DNA of 64,000 bases from Austropuccinia psidii (taxonomy: Eukaryota > Basidiomycota > Pucciniomycetes > Pucciniales > Sphaerophragmiaceae): the NCBI GenBank assembly GCA_023105745.1, contig JALGQZ010000014.1, forward strand, positions 9,791,888 through 9,855,887, given 5' to 3'. The position numbers and the translations under genes are program-made. The notes under the pieces were generated by a model, which was not told the DNA's origin, did not search any database, and saw nothing but the letters and a program-made list of their open reading frames with translations. Positions 1-11,237 of the stretch are shown piece by piece (within the stretch, counting starts at the first letter, position 1; every line of letters begins with the position of its first letter).

Positions 1-1614
1 GCAGTATGCCCCTGTGTCCAGGTTTACTTTTTCTTTTTTTTTCTACCATGAAAATACTTATGAGTTAATTTTTCAGATGTATATCCCATTCCTTTTTCAG
101 GTTTGGTTCTGTTCAGTTTGGCATCTTGTATATTTGTGATGCTTTTATCAGCTGTTCCAAATTATGGTAAGTTTGAGTTTACATCTAGTATTTCATGTAT
201 TAGATCAATATTATTAATTTGGGAATTGATTATATTTATTTCATCACTTTCAAAGGTTTCTGATTCTTCATTATCTTTCTCAGAATCAAATTTGTCTTCT
301 TTGGAAATTGTGGTCTTCTGTTTCCATAATTTTAATGGTTTTTGCCTTTTTAAGACAATTATTGTTAAAGTTTTCAATACTACCACATTTAGGGAATTTT
401 CTCTGCTCATTAGTGTTGAATTTATTTGGTTTAAAAGGTTCTCTGGGTTTATACTTCTTAATAGATGGTTTATTTGGACTTTTAATATCCAATTTTTTCC
501 AGCTTCTGCCAATTTTGGTCCTTGTAACTTGGCTTCTAGTGAATTAATGTATTCCTCTGTGGAACATGGTTCTATTAATCTGCTTCTCAGGGCATGTTCC
601 AGTTCTCCTCCACATTTTTTAATTATTTTCATATGTGCCACCTTTTGTGACATTTCTGGATACAATGAACTTAGTCTTTAAACTTGTTTTAGGAACCAAG
701 TTGAAGGCTTATACTTATCTGGGTCAAAGAAGGAATTTCCAAATTCATTTTCTATTTTGCACCTGCAGGCATCATTTGCTCAATTGGTTATTATTTCATT
801 TTTCCACAAAGAGCAGGTATTTTTGTCATTTGTTTGTCTTATTCCATAATAACCTCGTTTTGAAGATTTCTCAAATAATGAATGTGATATTTCAGTGATT
901 AATCCATCCATTGTGGCATAATCATTTTGGGACATGTCAATTTTTCTAAGAAATTACATATGCTTATATTTGAATTCACCTGTGAAGGTTGACCATTCTT
1001 TAAGTTGAGATGCTTCTTTCATCAAGATTTTATTGTTGTCTTGATGGATTATGTCCAATATGAAGGGATTTATTCTTTCCTATTTTGGCTTAACAGGACT
1101 TCTTATGTGGGAAAACATGTTTAAGTTGGCCTCATTTATTTTATCTATTTTCTCAGTAATAAGTCTTATTTCACTTTCAATTTCTTCCTTAAAATTCATT
1201 CTTGCTTCATCACTTTTTTCTATGTGTTCTAGAAGTATTTTTTGGTGTTATGAAGTCTTTTCTTCAAGGTTTCAACAGAAATAGTTAATTTATTCAATTT
1301 TTCTGTCAGGTTTTCAATACTATTGTCATAATTTATTGTTAAAGTTTTCACTTTGATATCTCTTATGTATTCATAAAATTCTTTTTTTCCTTGTATTAAT
1401 TTCTGATTATTGTCAATCATAAATTTTGGTTTAGTATTTTAAACCATAAATTTAATTCTGTCTATTTCTTTTTTATTTTGTACAAAAGTTTGTATTAAAG
1501 ATAATAAACTACTATCTATTCCTTTTGAGTATAACAAACCATTTCTAATGTCTTCTAGAGGTAATATACTATTGTTAATTTCTGTTAAAGTACTTACAAC
1601 ATCAGGAGACAAAT
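1..1614 (-). pseudogene. G1 ORF2 fragment: gag coiled coil to protease linker, broken
   Basis: Minus-strand frames give a coiled-coil region (about 1230-1420), then a block matching the gag of the other elements: KIIKKCGGELEHAL..R is close to G2 KILRKCGGELEHAIKSR. Next come an acidic linker and a stretch near position 100 reading NIQDAKLNRTKPEKGMGYTS, equivalent to the pre-protease IQDAQLMKTKPNRGKGYT of G3. Frameshifts and stops interrupt it, and the zinc knuckle is disrupted. It cannot code for a working polyprotein. Confidence 0.7.
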
Positions 1615-2601
1615 TTACTTCTTTGGGAAATGGGGTTGCCTCATTCTTTGTTCCCCATTGTCCTTGAATTCCATCAAGCTTCTGGCCATGTTGAAGACAT
1701 TGCTGATAGAATCCTTTTGGAATATTGGGATCCTTTAGCTTGGGGAGTATGGTTTCCTCCAGTACTTTTTCTTGTTCTTCTTCCCTTCTTGGGGAGGATG
1801 GCTGACTTTTGGCTTGCTGGTGGAAGCTACTGGGGCTTCTTCCTAGCTTTCCTCCCTCTTTTTGCTGTGCTAGTCCTTTATTTTTTTCATTTTAGGTTTG
1901 GATGATAGTGGATTCCATCCATTGGAGTATTTCACTATTTCCTCCTCTTTGAGGAACACTTTGAGCATATACCAAGTGTTTTCACTCCTGGGTGGATTTG
2001 TGGCAACATTTCCCAATCTTTGTCCTTGTACACTGTGTAAAACTGCTTTTATTGGCTCATATATATGTCTTTTTGAGCGCTTTGAATGTGATATGTTGCT
2101 GTTGGAAGTCCTGATACTTGGTTCAAACTCTGGTTAAGAGATTATAGGAATTTCTGGGACTTTCCTTTGGGATATGGCACTTCCTTGTGTGTATTCTGTT
2201 CCACTGGCAATTTTGCACTTTCTTTTCCTTTTTGTGGGATCATTTCTACTTTTGTCTCCACCTCCATCTGATTGGATAAGGTATTTTGATCCTCTTTTAT
2301 TAGTCATATTCAAAAAATAAGAGATAGAAGGATTTCAGAAAAATAAAAAGTATTTTTATAGCTATTTAAGAGAGGTACACATCTTCAGAGTCCTGAACAG
2401 TGGGTCCTGAAAACATAATTTATTATTTTTCTTTTTCTTATTGACAACAGGTGTTGGAGAACTTGGAAAGGTTTCTGCCACCAATTTTTCAACAGTGGTT
2501 GGATTGTCCTCTTCTGGGTTGTTTTCAAATAATAAAAGAGAAGAATAAACAAAAGTCTTTTCATAAAAGGTGTTATTTTTGAGAAAATATGGAAATTTCA
2601 A
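1615..2601 (-). pseudogene. G1 ORF1: N-terminal gag protein, spliced type, broken
   Basis: This is the decayed counterpart of ORF1 in G2-G4. Minus-strand blocks SNVFNMARSLMEF and QPHFPKK followed by a stop (TAA at 1617-1615) match G2 DSVFNMAMTLMEL and RTFPKKS-stop. A block FLKEEEIVKYSNGWNPLSSK near 1900 matches G2 FLGQEKTIELLGGWSPLSCK. An intron-like acceptor CCAATCAG ends at 2268, where G2 has CCAACCAG and G3/G4 have CAACCAG. Downstream of it VPYPKGKSQKFL resembles G2 IPQGRYPQFL. A minus-strand ATG at 2307 starts MTNKRGSKY in the alternative frame, like MPSTRSGASY in G3. An acidic exon-like block lies at 2362-2540. Internal stops make it a pseudogene. Confidence 0.6.
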
Positions 2602-2989
2602 TGTAAAAATTGTTTTTATATCTTATAAAATAAGAGTACTGAATAAAAGAAAAGAATAAAAAGAAACAAAAATGATGTTTTGATGTATTTTTTGATTTTT
2701 TCATTCTTTGTATTTTTATTTTTAAAGATAAAACAAAAATTAATATCATTCTTTTTAAGATTGAATTATGATATGAATTCATTTTGAACTTATGTATATC
2801 TTTTTTAATGACTAGAGTCACTCAAAGCAATTTTGTGCAAGTCTAAGGATGTGACAAACTATGTGTAAGACAGTACAATTGCTTGCCAAATGCCTCAATA
2901 GCTTTTAAAATCAAAAAATATAAAATTATTATACAATCTATCATTGTATAAGCCTAATTTGAATATTTTTGAAGGTCCTTTAAGTAAAT

Positions 2990-3007
2990 ATCACGGCCAG
3001 GCTCCCA
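2990..3007 (-). other. G1 primer binding site
   Basis: The minus strand reads TGGGAGCCTGGCCGTGAT two bases after the LTR end. It starts with TGG, complementary to a tRNA CCA end, and is nearly the same as the sites of G2 (37470), G3 (24441) and G4 (28711). Confidence 0.6.
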
Positions 3008-3009
3008 AT

Positions 3010-5134
3010 TTTAAGGTTTGACTATGAAACAATAAGTAAATATTACTAATATTTTACTTATTGTACTCTGAATTTCCTTATTAAAATAGTGAATAACATT
3101 AAAAAGATTATAATCATGGTGTAAAAATATATGTATATTAGTTAAACAAGATTAAATAATATAATAAAAATAATGTATTAATATATTTATGGCAATTTAT
3201 TATTGTTACCAACAAATAATGAATATTTAAGGAACTGGTATTTAATAAAAAAAATCTATAACAATAACAGTACAAATTTTAAAACTATATATTAATATAG
3301 AGACTTCTTATATTAATATAATAATTCTTAAATTCAATAATAAAGAGAAAATTATTATAAAAAAGAAAAATAACCTACTTTTAATACTTGATATAATAAT
3401 TTTGAAAGAATTTATTCAAAATAATGTAAATAAAACTTATTTGAAGTGTGTCTACAAAGGAAAGTAAAAGAAATTACAAAACATTTTGATTTTACGTGGA
3501 ATTGAAAATTCTCAAAGAGAAAGCTATGAAAACAACAAAATATTGAGTGAATGATGTCAAAAAAATTGATTAAAATAAAGATAATTTTTGGTCTTTAATA
3601 ATAGAATAGGTTTTTAAATAAAGAATGAATAAATTAACTTTGATTTAATGTTTTTGTTGTTTTTAATATGTCTGAGGGGGAAATAGTGGAAAAGGAGCTC
3701 TATTTATAGTAAAATCCTCCCTTCTAGAGTCCATAATGCTTCTTGTAGAGGTGAAATGATGGTATTAACTGTAATTGATCAGAATTTTCAGTTTTGGTAA
3801 TGATTACATCATTATTAAACCTTCTTATCTCAATATTACATCCTTATTTAGAGTTATCACTGTAACCCTATGTTTGCTGACATCATAGGCTTGGAAAAAG
3901 GATAGGATTTGTGGATTTTATTAGTATTAATGATAGTTTATTAGTATTAACCAGTTTTATAACTTATATAACTTTTAAATGAAAAATAAGATTACAGTGT
4001 GTTATCATAAATGATCATTTTTAAGCTTTACCTTGGATCATTGATTACTTTTGATTTATTCATGCCAAATTCATTCAGAGAGTGAATCCTGATAGCTTGG
4101 CATGTTCCTATCAAGCTTCCAAGAGAATCTCATTGCATAATCAAAAATCTATTTTTGATGATTTTTCTTGAAACTCATATTTTTTGTTGAAATTTACTAT
4201 TTTAAGCTTCAAACCATGATTTCAGGGGGTTATACCTTGAATATACTGAGGAAGATTACATAATTCTTGACGTATGAGCTGGTAGAATCTGAATATTAAT
4301 TTTTTCAAGCTTGGACTATATTTAAATTAAAGTGGTAAACAGCTATTGCTATTTTTCTCAATAGATGCTTGTAGGTTGTAACCTTGTTTATAGCTTGTCT
4401 AATAAAGCTTATATCTGTATTTTCCAAGATATTTTGTGGTAAATTTATTTTTTAATCAACTCTTTATCTTGTAACATTTAAGAGATATGAGCCAAAAACC
4501 ATGAATATATGTGCTGATCATAAAAGTGCATATATTCAGGTTATCTTGGTAAGTATTAAATTTATAGATATGAAATAAACATTTTATATGTTTAGAGTTT
4601 GATGAGGAATCCAATGGTGTAATTTCTTTCACATGTTTATTTATTTTCTTCTGGGATGATAAATATTTTATGCCTTTTGATGGAATTTTTACTTGTTTTA
4701 AGAGAATAATTTCAATTCTTATTATTAAAAAAATTATTGTAATGTTGTTTTGTGATCCTTTTGGAGATTTGGTTATCTCTGAAAGGTGCACAGATATTCC
4801 AGAAACAATTGGGTGTTTTGAGGGGACATTTCAGAATAAATGAGCCATTTAAATTAAATAACCTTCAAAAAACCATTTTTGAAAATATTTAATCCCCCTG
4901 TACTTCTAATAAATATAAAATGATAAAACACAAGAATATTCATTGAAAATCTCAATTTTAAGGTTTAAAAAACAATTTTGAGCTCTATAGATTTAATACA
5001 TTGATAAATCAAGACATCATACACTACCATAGAAATTAGAAATGTCTTCTATAGTAAATTTGATCTTCTGAAGAACCTTTTTGGTTAGTTAAACAAATTT
5101 CCCATAGGCTTAGGAAGGTTATGGCTTACAATGG
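3010..5134 (-). repeat. G1 5' LTR
   Basis: AT-rich LTR on the minus strand ending CCTTAAA next to the primer binding site. It shares GTTTCATAGTC near that end with the G2 LTR and GAGGAATCCAATGG near 4600 with the G3/G4 LTRs, but is otherwise strongly diverged. The outer boundary is uncertain. Confidence 0.5.
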
Positions 5135-6760
5135 TAGTATCTATTAGAATTTATGGTTCAAAAAAGACTTTGAATAATTCTTTGGAATAATTTATTACCC
5201 TCTAATAGCTATCAAATGACCTAAGATAAATATATAATATATAGAGCTAGATACCTTTTGGTGTATAAGTGTCTACCTTAACAGCATTTAAGATTGAAAC
5301 TCTTCAGACCAAGGTACCAAATGACTATATCTGAGATATAATTGAGGTAATTTACAAATTAAAATATTGAATTTTAAAACAGTTAGTGCAAAATTAAAAA
5401 TAATTCCCAAAAAATTTTTTCCATAAAATTCAATAAATAGAAAATTAAAATAAAGAAAAAATTAATATTATCTTAGAATTATTCTTAAAAATATATATTG
5501 GATAAACAGGAAAGGAATAAAATAATAAAATGAAATTCTAAATAAAGGTTTTGCACTTTGTGTAGTGGATTCAAAAACAGTTATATATATATATCAACCA
5601 AAGAGGATAAAGCCAAAAAAGGAAATTTCCCAAAACAAGCCCTGAAACAGAAATTAATAAAATTTTCATTAACAAATTTTCAAATAAAAGAAATTCAGAC
5701 CTTGAGATCTCTAAGAAATTTACCTCAATCATCAAAGGAGAAGTTTATTTAGTTTTATATAATTGAAAACTACCAGCAGAGACAATTACAAAGTCTTTTA
5801 TTTTCTTGTTCCCCGAATCCAAAAAGTATTCTTTGAAAAATACTTAGGAGCTGAGGTCTTGATCTTCATATTTATTAATTTTAGAAATTAAATTAGTTTC
5901 AAGATTAAGTTTCGTCTCAAAGGAATTAATTATGAAGTAGGTTCAGATGGATTTAAAAGCTATTTTCTCTCCTGCATGCCATACCACATAATTGAAATAT
6001 TTTTCTAAATTCATGTCAAATGGTTTCAAAACAAATTTTTATAAATGGGCTACCTATGAAGAATTATCTTGGAAGAGAATTTCAAAATTTAAATAAAGTT
6101 GATAGTAAATTTTTCTAAACATATTTGCATATTTGCTTCAATGGGGCATGACGTTATTTATAAAGAAAGAAATACATTATCAGTTTATATTTATCTACTT
6201 TATTGGAGAACTGTACCATTTTCCTTTTTCAATCTAAATAATTTGATCAGTGGTGCATCGTGGAATTAAGAATTAAATAATGAAAATTATTATCGTTTAA
6301 ATATTTAATATGTGTTATCTATCAGATACATGCCATGTGTTAAAGTCAACTAAAATAATAATTCCAAAAGTTTAATATAAGAAAGATCTATCCAAAATAC
6401 CTTATAACAATTGAAAAATAAAAAAATCATGAGAGAAAAAATCTCATTCCAGCAAAAATGAGATACTTAAAGACACTACTTAAAGAAAAAAACTTTGTTT
6501 TAAAATATTCCTGAAAGTATAATAAAGTGATAGGTATATTGGAACAACTTTTTCAATGTTGTAGACAAGATTTAAAGTATAATAAAACACTTCCCAACTG
6601 ATTTCTGCAAAGATCTGACACCTTTTTTCACTATAAAAAGAGGTATTATAAACTGAAATTAGACAAAAACAACCAGATAATGAATTAAATGGGCTCAAGA
6701 ATCTATTTGCATGGTATACTTGGGTGGAGATATCACAAAAAAGGTAATGAAATTAACTTG
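5135..6760. other. AT-rich region, no gene seen
   Basis: Very AT-rich sequence with only short ORFs that look random. No domain, RNA gene or repeat was recognised. It may hold old, unrecognisable transposon remains. Confidence 0.5.
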
Positions 6761-7312
6761 AGATGGTGAGATATAAAATATAATCTCTCAGGGTAAAAAA
6801 CAACTATGCTTGACAAAGAAACATAAATTAAAAATAAAAAAGAATTTTAATGACAAAAAAAGAATTAGGGTGAAGTGGAATTCTCATAAAACAATATGAA
6901 ATACAGTTAAAGTATAAATATGAAATGGAAATAAAATCTATCAGATATTTGAATCCAAATGAAATTGAAACTTAAAGGAATCAGAAAAACAAATGATTAT
7001 AATAAAATATTAACAACTATCAAATAATTGAAGATGGTGAGAAATAAAATATAATCTCTCAGGGTAAGAAACAACTATGCTTGACAAAAAAACATAAATT
7101 GAAAATAAACAAGATTTTAATAACTTTATCAATGTATAAAAAGAATTAGGGTGAAGTGAAATTCTCATAAAACCATATGAAATACAGCTAAAGTATAAAT
7201 ATTAAATTGAAATAAATTCTATCAGATATTTGATTCAAAATGAAATTGAAACTCAAAATAATTAGAAAAAGAAAAGATTATGATAAAGTATTATCAATTA
7301 TTAAAGAATTAT
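6761..7312. repeat. Tandem duplication, two ~271-bp copies
   Basis: AGATGGTGAGA at 6761 recurs at 7032 and the following ~270 bases can be aligned throughout, for example TATAATCTCTCAGGGTAA and GAATTAGGGTGAAGTG in both. The copies differ by substitutions and small indels, so the duplication is not recent. No coding capacity is seen. Confidence 0.85.
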
Positions 7313-8316
7313 CTTATAAAATAAATAGAAGTATTCAAAATTCAGAAGGTTATTCCAATAAAATTTATCAATGATATAAAAAAATTTGAAATTATCATTT
7401 TTTTAAGTTGCATGTGAATTTAACCACTTTCATTTTAATGGTTTCTTAAAATTAATTATTTCTTTCTCCAATCTTCATCATAAACTAATTAATTATGACC
7501 TACTGTATTTAATCTTAAAAGTGTACTCATTGATCAAGTATTATTATTTATTTAATTTAGAAAAATGAAAATTTTATCCTCAAACTTTTATTATATTATT
7601 TTCATTCTTTTTGTAGTATCCTTCTACATTACTGCTCGTAATAAGCTAATAGAATGAAATAACTCATATTGTACTACCTTTTTAAACCTTTTTATCAACT
7701 CAGAATTTTAATCTCAAATAAATGATATTTTTCAAATGAAATTGTAAGGGCTTTAATAGAATAGTTTTGTTTTTAATGAGTAGTATTTCCTTTCAATACA
7801 ACTTCAACCTTTGAAACTAAAAAAAACTCTTTGAACGTTTTACTAAGACTTCAATTTGTTAATTCTAATGTAGAACTCATTGTTCCTCAAAGCTGAATTT
7901 TTTTACCAGGTTTTTTCATAATAGCTTTCCCTCCTCTTACTTTAAGGAGCGCAGAAAACATTTTGATCTTGACGATTCTTCGCATTAAGGGATAAAGTCC
8001 GACGCCCTTCGTGATAGAAACTGCTTTTAATGAGGCAAATTAACATTTTATAATCTGAAAAAAAATATTCAAATCTGTCTACTTATAAAAAATAAAATAA
8101 AAACAATATCCTACTGAAGTAAAAAAATTCTGAAAAAAAGGATTCACTTCAAAAAAGAAAAAATAACCTATGCGTGTTTTTCATGTGTAGTGCAAATGTC
8201 AATCAATGACTGTTACTACGAGCTTTGAAAGAGAGTTCTTCTTGCACTGAATTATTGTTTTACAAGTGATCAAGAAATTATCAAAAAATTAGAACTAAGA
8301 AGAACAAAAATTCTAT
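7313..8316. other. AT-rich intergenic region downstream of the PABP-like gene
   Basis: No ORF or RNA gene is recognised. A short, more GC-rich patch at about 7945-8030 stands out but matches nothing I recognise. The 3' untranslated region of the minus-strand gene at 8317 probably lies in the last few hundred bases. Confidence 0.5.
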
Positions 8317-9310
8317 TCAAGCTGATGTCTTGACTGCTTTATTAACTTTGCGCCCTTGGTGTGCCTTGCGCTCGGTCTTACTCAGAGCGCGTAAAGCTTT
8401 GACTTCATCTGGTCCATTGTTTCGGGTTGCCTTGACAACAGCTGCGGAGGCCTTGGTTTTTTCAAAATTGGCAAAACCAGTTCCGGTAGGTTTGCCATCC
8501 TGGCCGGTGTGGAGAAAGGCTGAGGTGATTTTTCCGAATCGACTCCACTGAGTCGTGAAACTTTCAAGGGTGCCATCCAATGGTAAATTCTTGAAAAAAA
8601 CATTTTTGAAGCCACGACGACTTGGGCGCTTTTTGTTCTTCTTGGAAAAAATGCTGACAATGAGTGGTTTCTCAGAACCCTCGACCTCTAGCTTTGAGCC
8701 ATTGGTCTTGGTTATGGCAGTCTTGGCTTGCTCAGGCGTTGCGTACTGAACAAAGCCATAGCCTTTGGAGATTTTCTTATCGTCGAAAGCTAATTTAGAG
8801 GATAAGATCTCGCCAAATGCGGCAAAAGTTTTATAAAAGGCTTCGGGACCAAGACTTTTCGGGAGATTTTTGACATATACATTGGCTTCAGAAGGGCCGA
8901 CGGGGAGTTTCCCCGGCGATGCTCTCATCACACGGCATGGTCTTCCGTCAATCACAAAATGATTGAATTCTTTCAAAGCAGTCGTGGCTGCAAGTATTAG
9001 ATGAGGAAAAAATAGCTAGGGTCAACTGGAAAGGGCTAAAACATAAGATTGGCATAGCAAGAAAAAAATATTTACCTTGCTCGGGAGTGGAATATGTGAC
9101 GTAACTGTAGGCAAAGCGACTCCTTTTATTTTTTCGAACCGATACTTCGGAAATCTCACCAATCTTGCTAAAAATCTTTAAGATCTCTTCACGGGTGATT
9201 TCGGGACGCAAATCTCCCACGTACAAAGTAAGGGAAGGGTCGACTACGGGACTTTCTGGTTTGGCAGCTGCGGTCACTGAAACAGCTGGCTTGACTAGTG
9301 TATCAGACAT
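8317..9310 (-). CDS. Poly(A)-binding-protein-like protein, three RRMs, truncated
   Basis: Two minus-strand exons, 9310-9076 and 8987-8317, give 301 residues. The start ATG at 9310 has a favourable context (CCAACATGT). RRM1 has the RNP motifs LYVGDL and YSYVTY and continues across the intron as TPEQATTALKEFNHFVIDGRPCRVM, typical of PABP RRM1. RRM2 has NVYVKNLP and KGYGFVQY. RRM3 has NVFFKNLP and TGTGFANF. The tail ALSKTERKAHQGRK resembles the RRM3-RRM4 linker of PABPs (usual form RAQKK.ER). Full PABPs are about 600 residues or more, with RRM4 and a C-terminal MLLE domain; both are absent. Codon use and GC are clearly higher than in the flanks. It is probably an expressed host gene that binds poly(A) or A-rich RNA, but loss of MLLE suggests no PAM2-partner recruitment. 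A truncated pseudogene is possible, although the frame is intact. Confidence 0.85.
8988..9075 (-). other. Intron of the PABP-like gene (88 nt)
   Basis: The minus strand has donor G|GTAAAT at 9075 and acceptor CTTGCAG ending at 8988, with a branch-like CTAAT just upstream. Removing it restores the conserved RRM1 sequence across the junction (codon G|CC). Confidence 0.85.
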
Positions 9311-9966
9311 GTTGGCTATTGCTTGTGGGGATGGGGGCAGGTAAAAATATGTATTCCGTTTTCTCGACTGAAGGGCTTAAAAGACCACTTCGTGCTGGGG
9401 TTGCTTGTAGGCTTTGACTTGGGTGCAAGGGATAACAGGGAAGTGCTCTGGGGGTTTGCGTAGGTATTGATGTGACGGTAGGAAAGTTGCTTATATACTG
9501 CTTTGAATGCGAGTTCATCTCGCAAGGATATATTGCTTTTGTTTTTGTCTTTCTAGAGAGTAGCTGATAGTTTTCCATTGTTTACTAAGGGAAAAGCGTT
9601 AGGAATCATCGAGAAGAGAAGCAATAAAATAATCAAAGGAACAAATGGTGGACTTTTTGGGACCGAACAAAGGAGAGAGGTGTGAGACTCATACGAGCGC
9701 CATAATAAGACCTAATTTTTGATTCCATCATTAAGAAATTTTAGCAGAAGTCGAAAAGCTCACTGCAGACAATTACGAAAAATGCACTGAACAAAAGGAA
9801 AAGCCCAGGGTGAAAATTGGCAAGAGGACGACCAAAAGGAAAAGAACAGCAGTGCACCGTTAGCGTCAACTGCACGCACTCAGAGCATTCAAAGGACCAA
9901 AACAGCAGTGGCAAACAGTTTTCTGCCTATCACATAGGTAGTGCTTAAAAGACAAAGACGTCGAGC
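9311..9966 (-). promoter_or_regulatory. Upstream region of the PABP-like gene
   Basis: Relatively GC-rich sequence upstream of the gene. A 91-codon minus-strand ORF (9578-9303) runs in another frame and stops on the TGA just inside the PABP-like start. If transcribed it would be an overlapping upstream ORF. It has no recognisable domain, so I treat it as leader or promoter. No clear TATA box was identified. Confidence 0.35.
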
Positions 9967-10133
9967 TCACTTGAAGTAGTTTTGGTACTCATCGCTCATG
10001 GTTGGAAATGGTGGCGGGAACCAAGCCTTTGCCATCACTCCGAACTTCTTCCACGTAATTTATTCTTTCTAACCAGACTTGAGAAAACGCCCGTTCGGAG
10101 GCTGGCAATGTATGGGTAATTAAAAGAATCCAT
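9967..10133 (-). CDS. Possible small ORF pair, unrecognised
   Basis: In a GC-richer islet the minus strand has a 32-codon ORF (10133-10035, starting MDSFNYPYIASLRTG) whose TGA overlaps the ATG of a 22-codon ORF (10035-9967, ending MSDEYQNYFK). The composition looks protein-like and unlike the AT-rich flanks. It could be a small gene with a frameshift, the last exons of a spliced gene, or chance. No function is proposed. Confidence 0.2.
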
Positions 10134-10583
10134 CTTTAGCAGTAAATTGTAAGCATTTCTGGTACTTTTGTTAGTTACGCGCACAGTAAGCTAGGCACCA
10201 GTAACATAATAGTTTCCAACATACTACGTTCATAGTGGAAGTTATATGCATAGCTTTCACTGAGACTTTTCATTATCCACTTGATATCTTGTGCGTGATA
10301 ATTCCACAGATGATTGTGAGCCTTTGAGATATGACCACATATCCAAAAAGGTCACAACAACTTAACAATACTTATTTTAATGATAAGAAGTGAAATTATT
10401 ATCTTAAAATAAGTAAATATGACACAAAAAGGCATAAAATCTTGATTATATTGGAAAACAATGAATAAATATGTGAAATAAATTACACCATTGGAGTCCC
10501 CATCAAAAACTATGCATATAACATTTTTATGTCATATCTGAAAAGTCAATACTTACTGTGATAACTGTAAATATTTAGAAAGA
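10134..10583. other. Intergenic AT-rich sequence left of the copia element
   Basis: No gene or repeat recognised. The last five bases before the LTR, AAAGA at 10579-10583, would be the target-site duplication, but the partner copy lies outside the window. Confidence 0.5.
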
Positions 10584-11178
10584 TGGATTTTTTTTATTAA
10601 CATAAAGCAAGCATAAAGACTAAGACAGGAAGAAGTAAGTACCTAAAGGCAAACAACAACAATTAACTATTTAATAATTTAGATATGGCTTTAGCGTATT
10701 CTGCTTTGAGAACTACAGCATTAAGCATTAGTCAAGGCTTAAATGTTGTTTAACAAAGTACTGTACTAACCTATCAGTGCTTTAATACAAAAGAGATAAA
10801 TAATTAAAAAGTATTCTTTTAAAGATGAGTTACAGGATACACTAAATAAACAGATTAGCGTGAAAGTTTGTGTTGTACGTTCAACAGAGTCAAGACAAAC
10901 CTCTTATTGAATACCAGAGTGTAAATACTGTTTTGAACTTCCAACGTCTTCAGTGACTTCAAGAATTAATAACAAATCAAATAATCAATAACAATATTCT
11001 TGTCTACCCCTCTCTCTTAGTTTTAGAACTCCTCACTTATATACCAGACAGTATATCTTAACTGCACAGAGATATTAGAGTCTTCCATGCTTTTAAACCC
11101 TTGCCGTGTGATCAAAACAAGAACATAAAAGTCTTCAGTTCTCATCAACTCACGGACTGAGACATTTTTCCTTTAACA
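10584..11178 (-). repeat. Cp1 3' LTR (595 bp)
   Basis: Flanked by TG...CA. The first ~185 bases (plus-strand order) match the truncated copy at 15186: both carry ACATAAAGCAAGCATAAAGA and ACAACAACAATTAACTATTT. The sense start TGTTAAAGG abuts a purine tract. Confidence 0.85.
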
Positions 11179-11190
11179 CCCCCTTTGTGT
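11179..11190 (-). other. Cp1 polypurine tract
   Basis: The minus strand reads ACACAAAGGGGG immediately before the 3' LTR start TGTTAAAG, the expected place for plus-strand priming. Confidence 0.75.
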
Positions 11191-11237
11191 TCATTCATGA
11201 GCAACCTTAAGCTTTGCATGGCCCTTTGAAGGGCAGT

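Larger units (their letters stand above)
1..5134 (-). mobile_element. G1: decayed Ty3/gypsy LTR retrotransposon, 5' part only
   Basis: The minus strand carries, from right to left, a long LTR, a tRNA-like primer binding site, an ORF1-like gag region and an ORF2-like gag region. The window edge cuts it at the start of the protease. It matches the order of G2, G3 and G4, and its proteins are closest to G2. All reading frames are broken. The right boundary near 5134 is a guess, based on a minus-strand TGTAAGCC start and on LTR homology (the GAGGAATCCAATGG block near 4600 also occurs in the G3 LTR near 17680). The other LTR lies outside the window, so no target-site duplication can be tested. Confidence 0.75.

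Noticed and set aside
103..681. 192-codon plus-strand ORF at the left end
   Set aside because: It is the reverse frame of the G1 gag region, which matches other gag proteins on the minus strand.
4456..4791. 111-codon minus-strand ORF in the G1 LTR
   Set aside because: AT-rich, no domain, and not matched by an ORF in the other LTRs.
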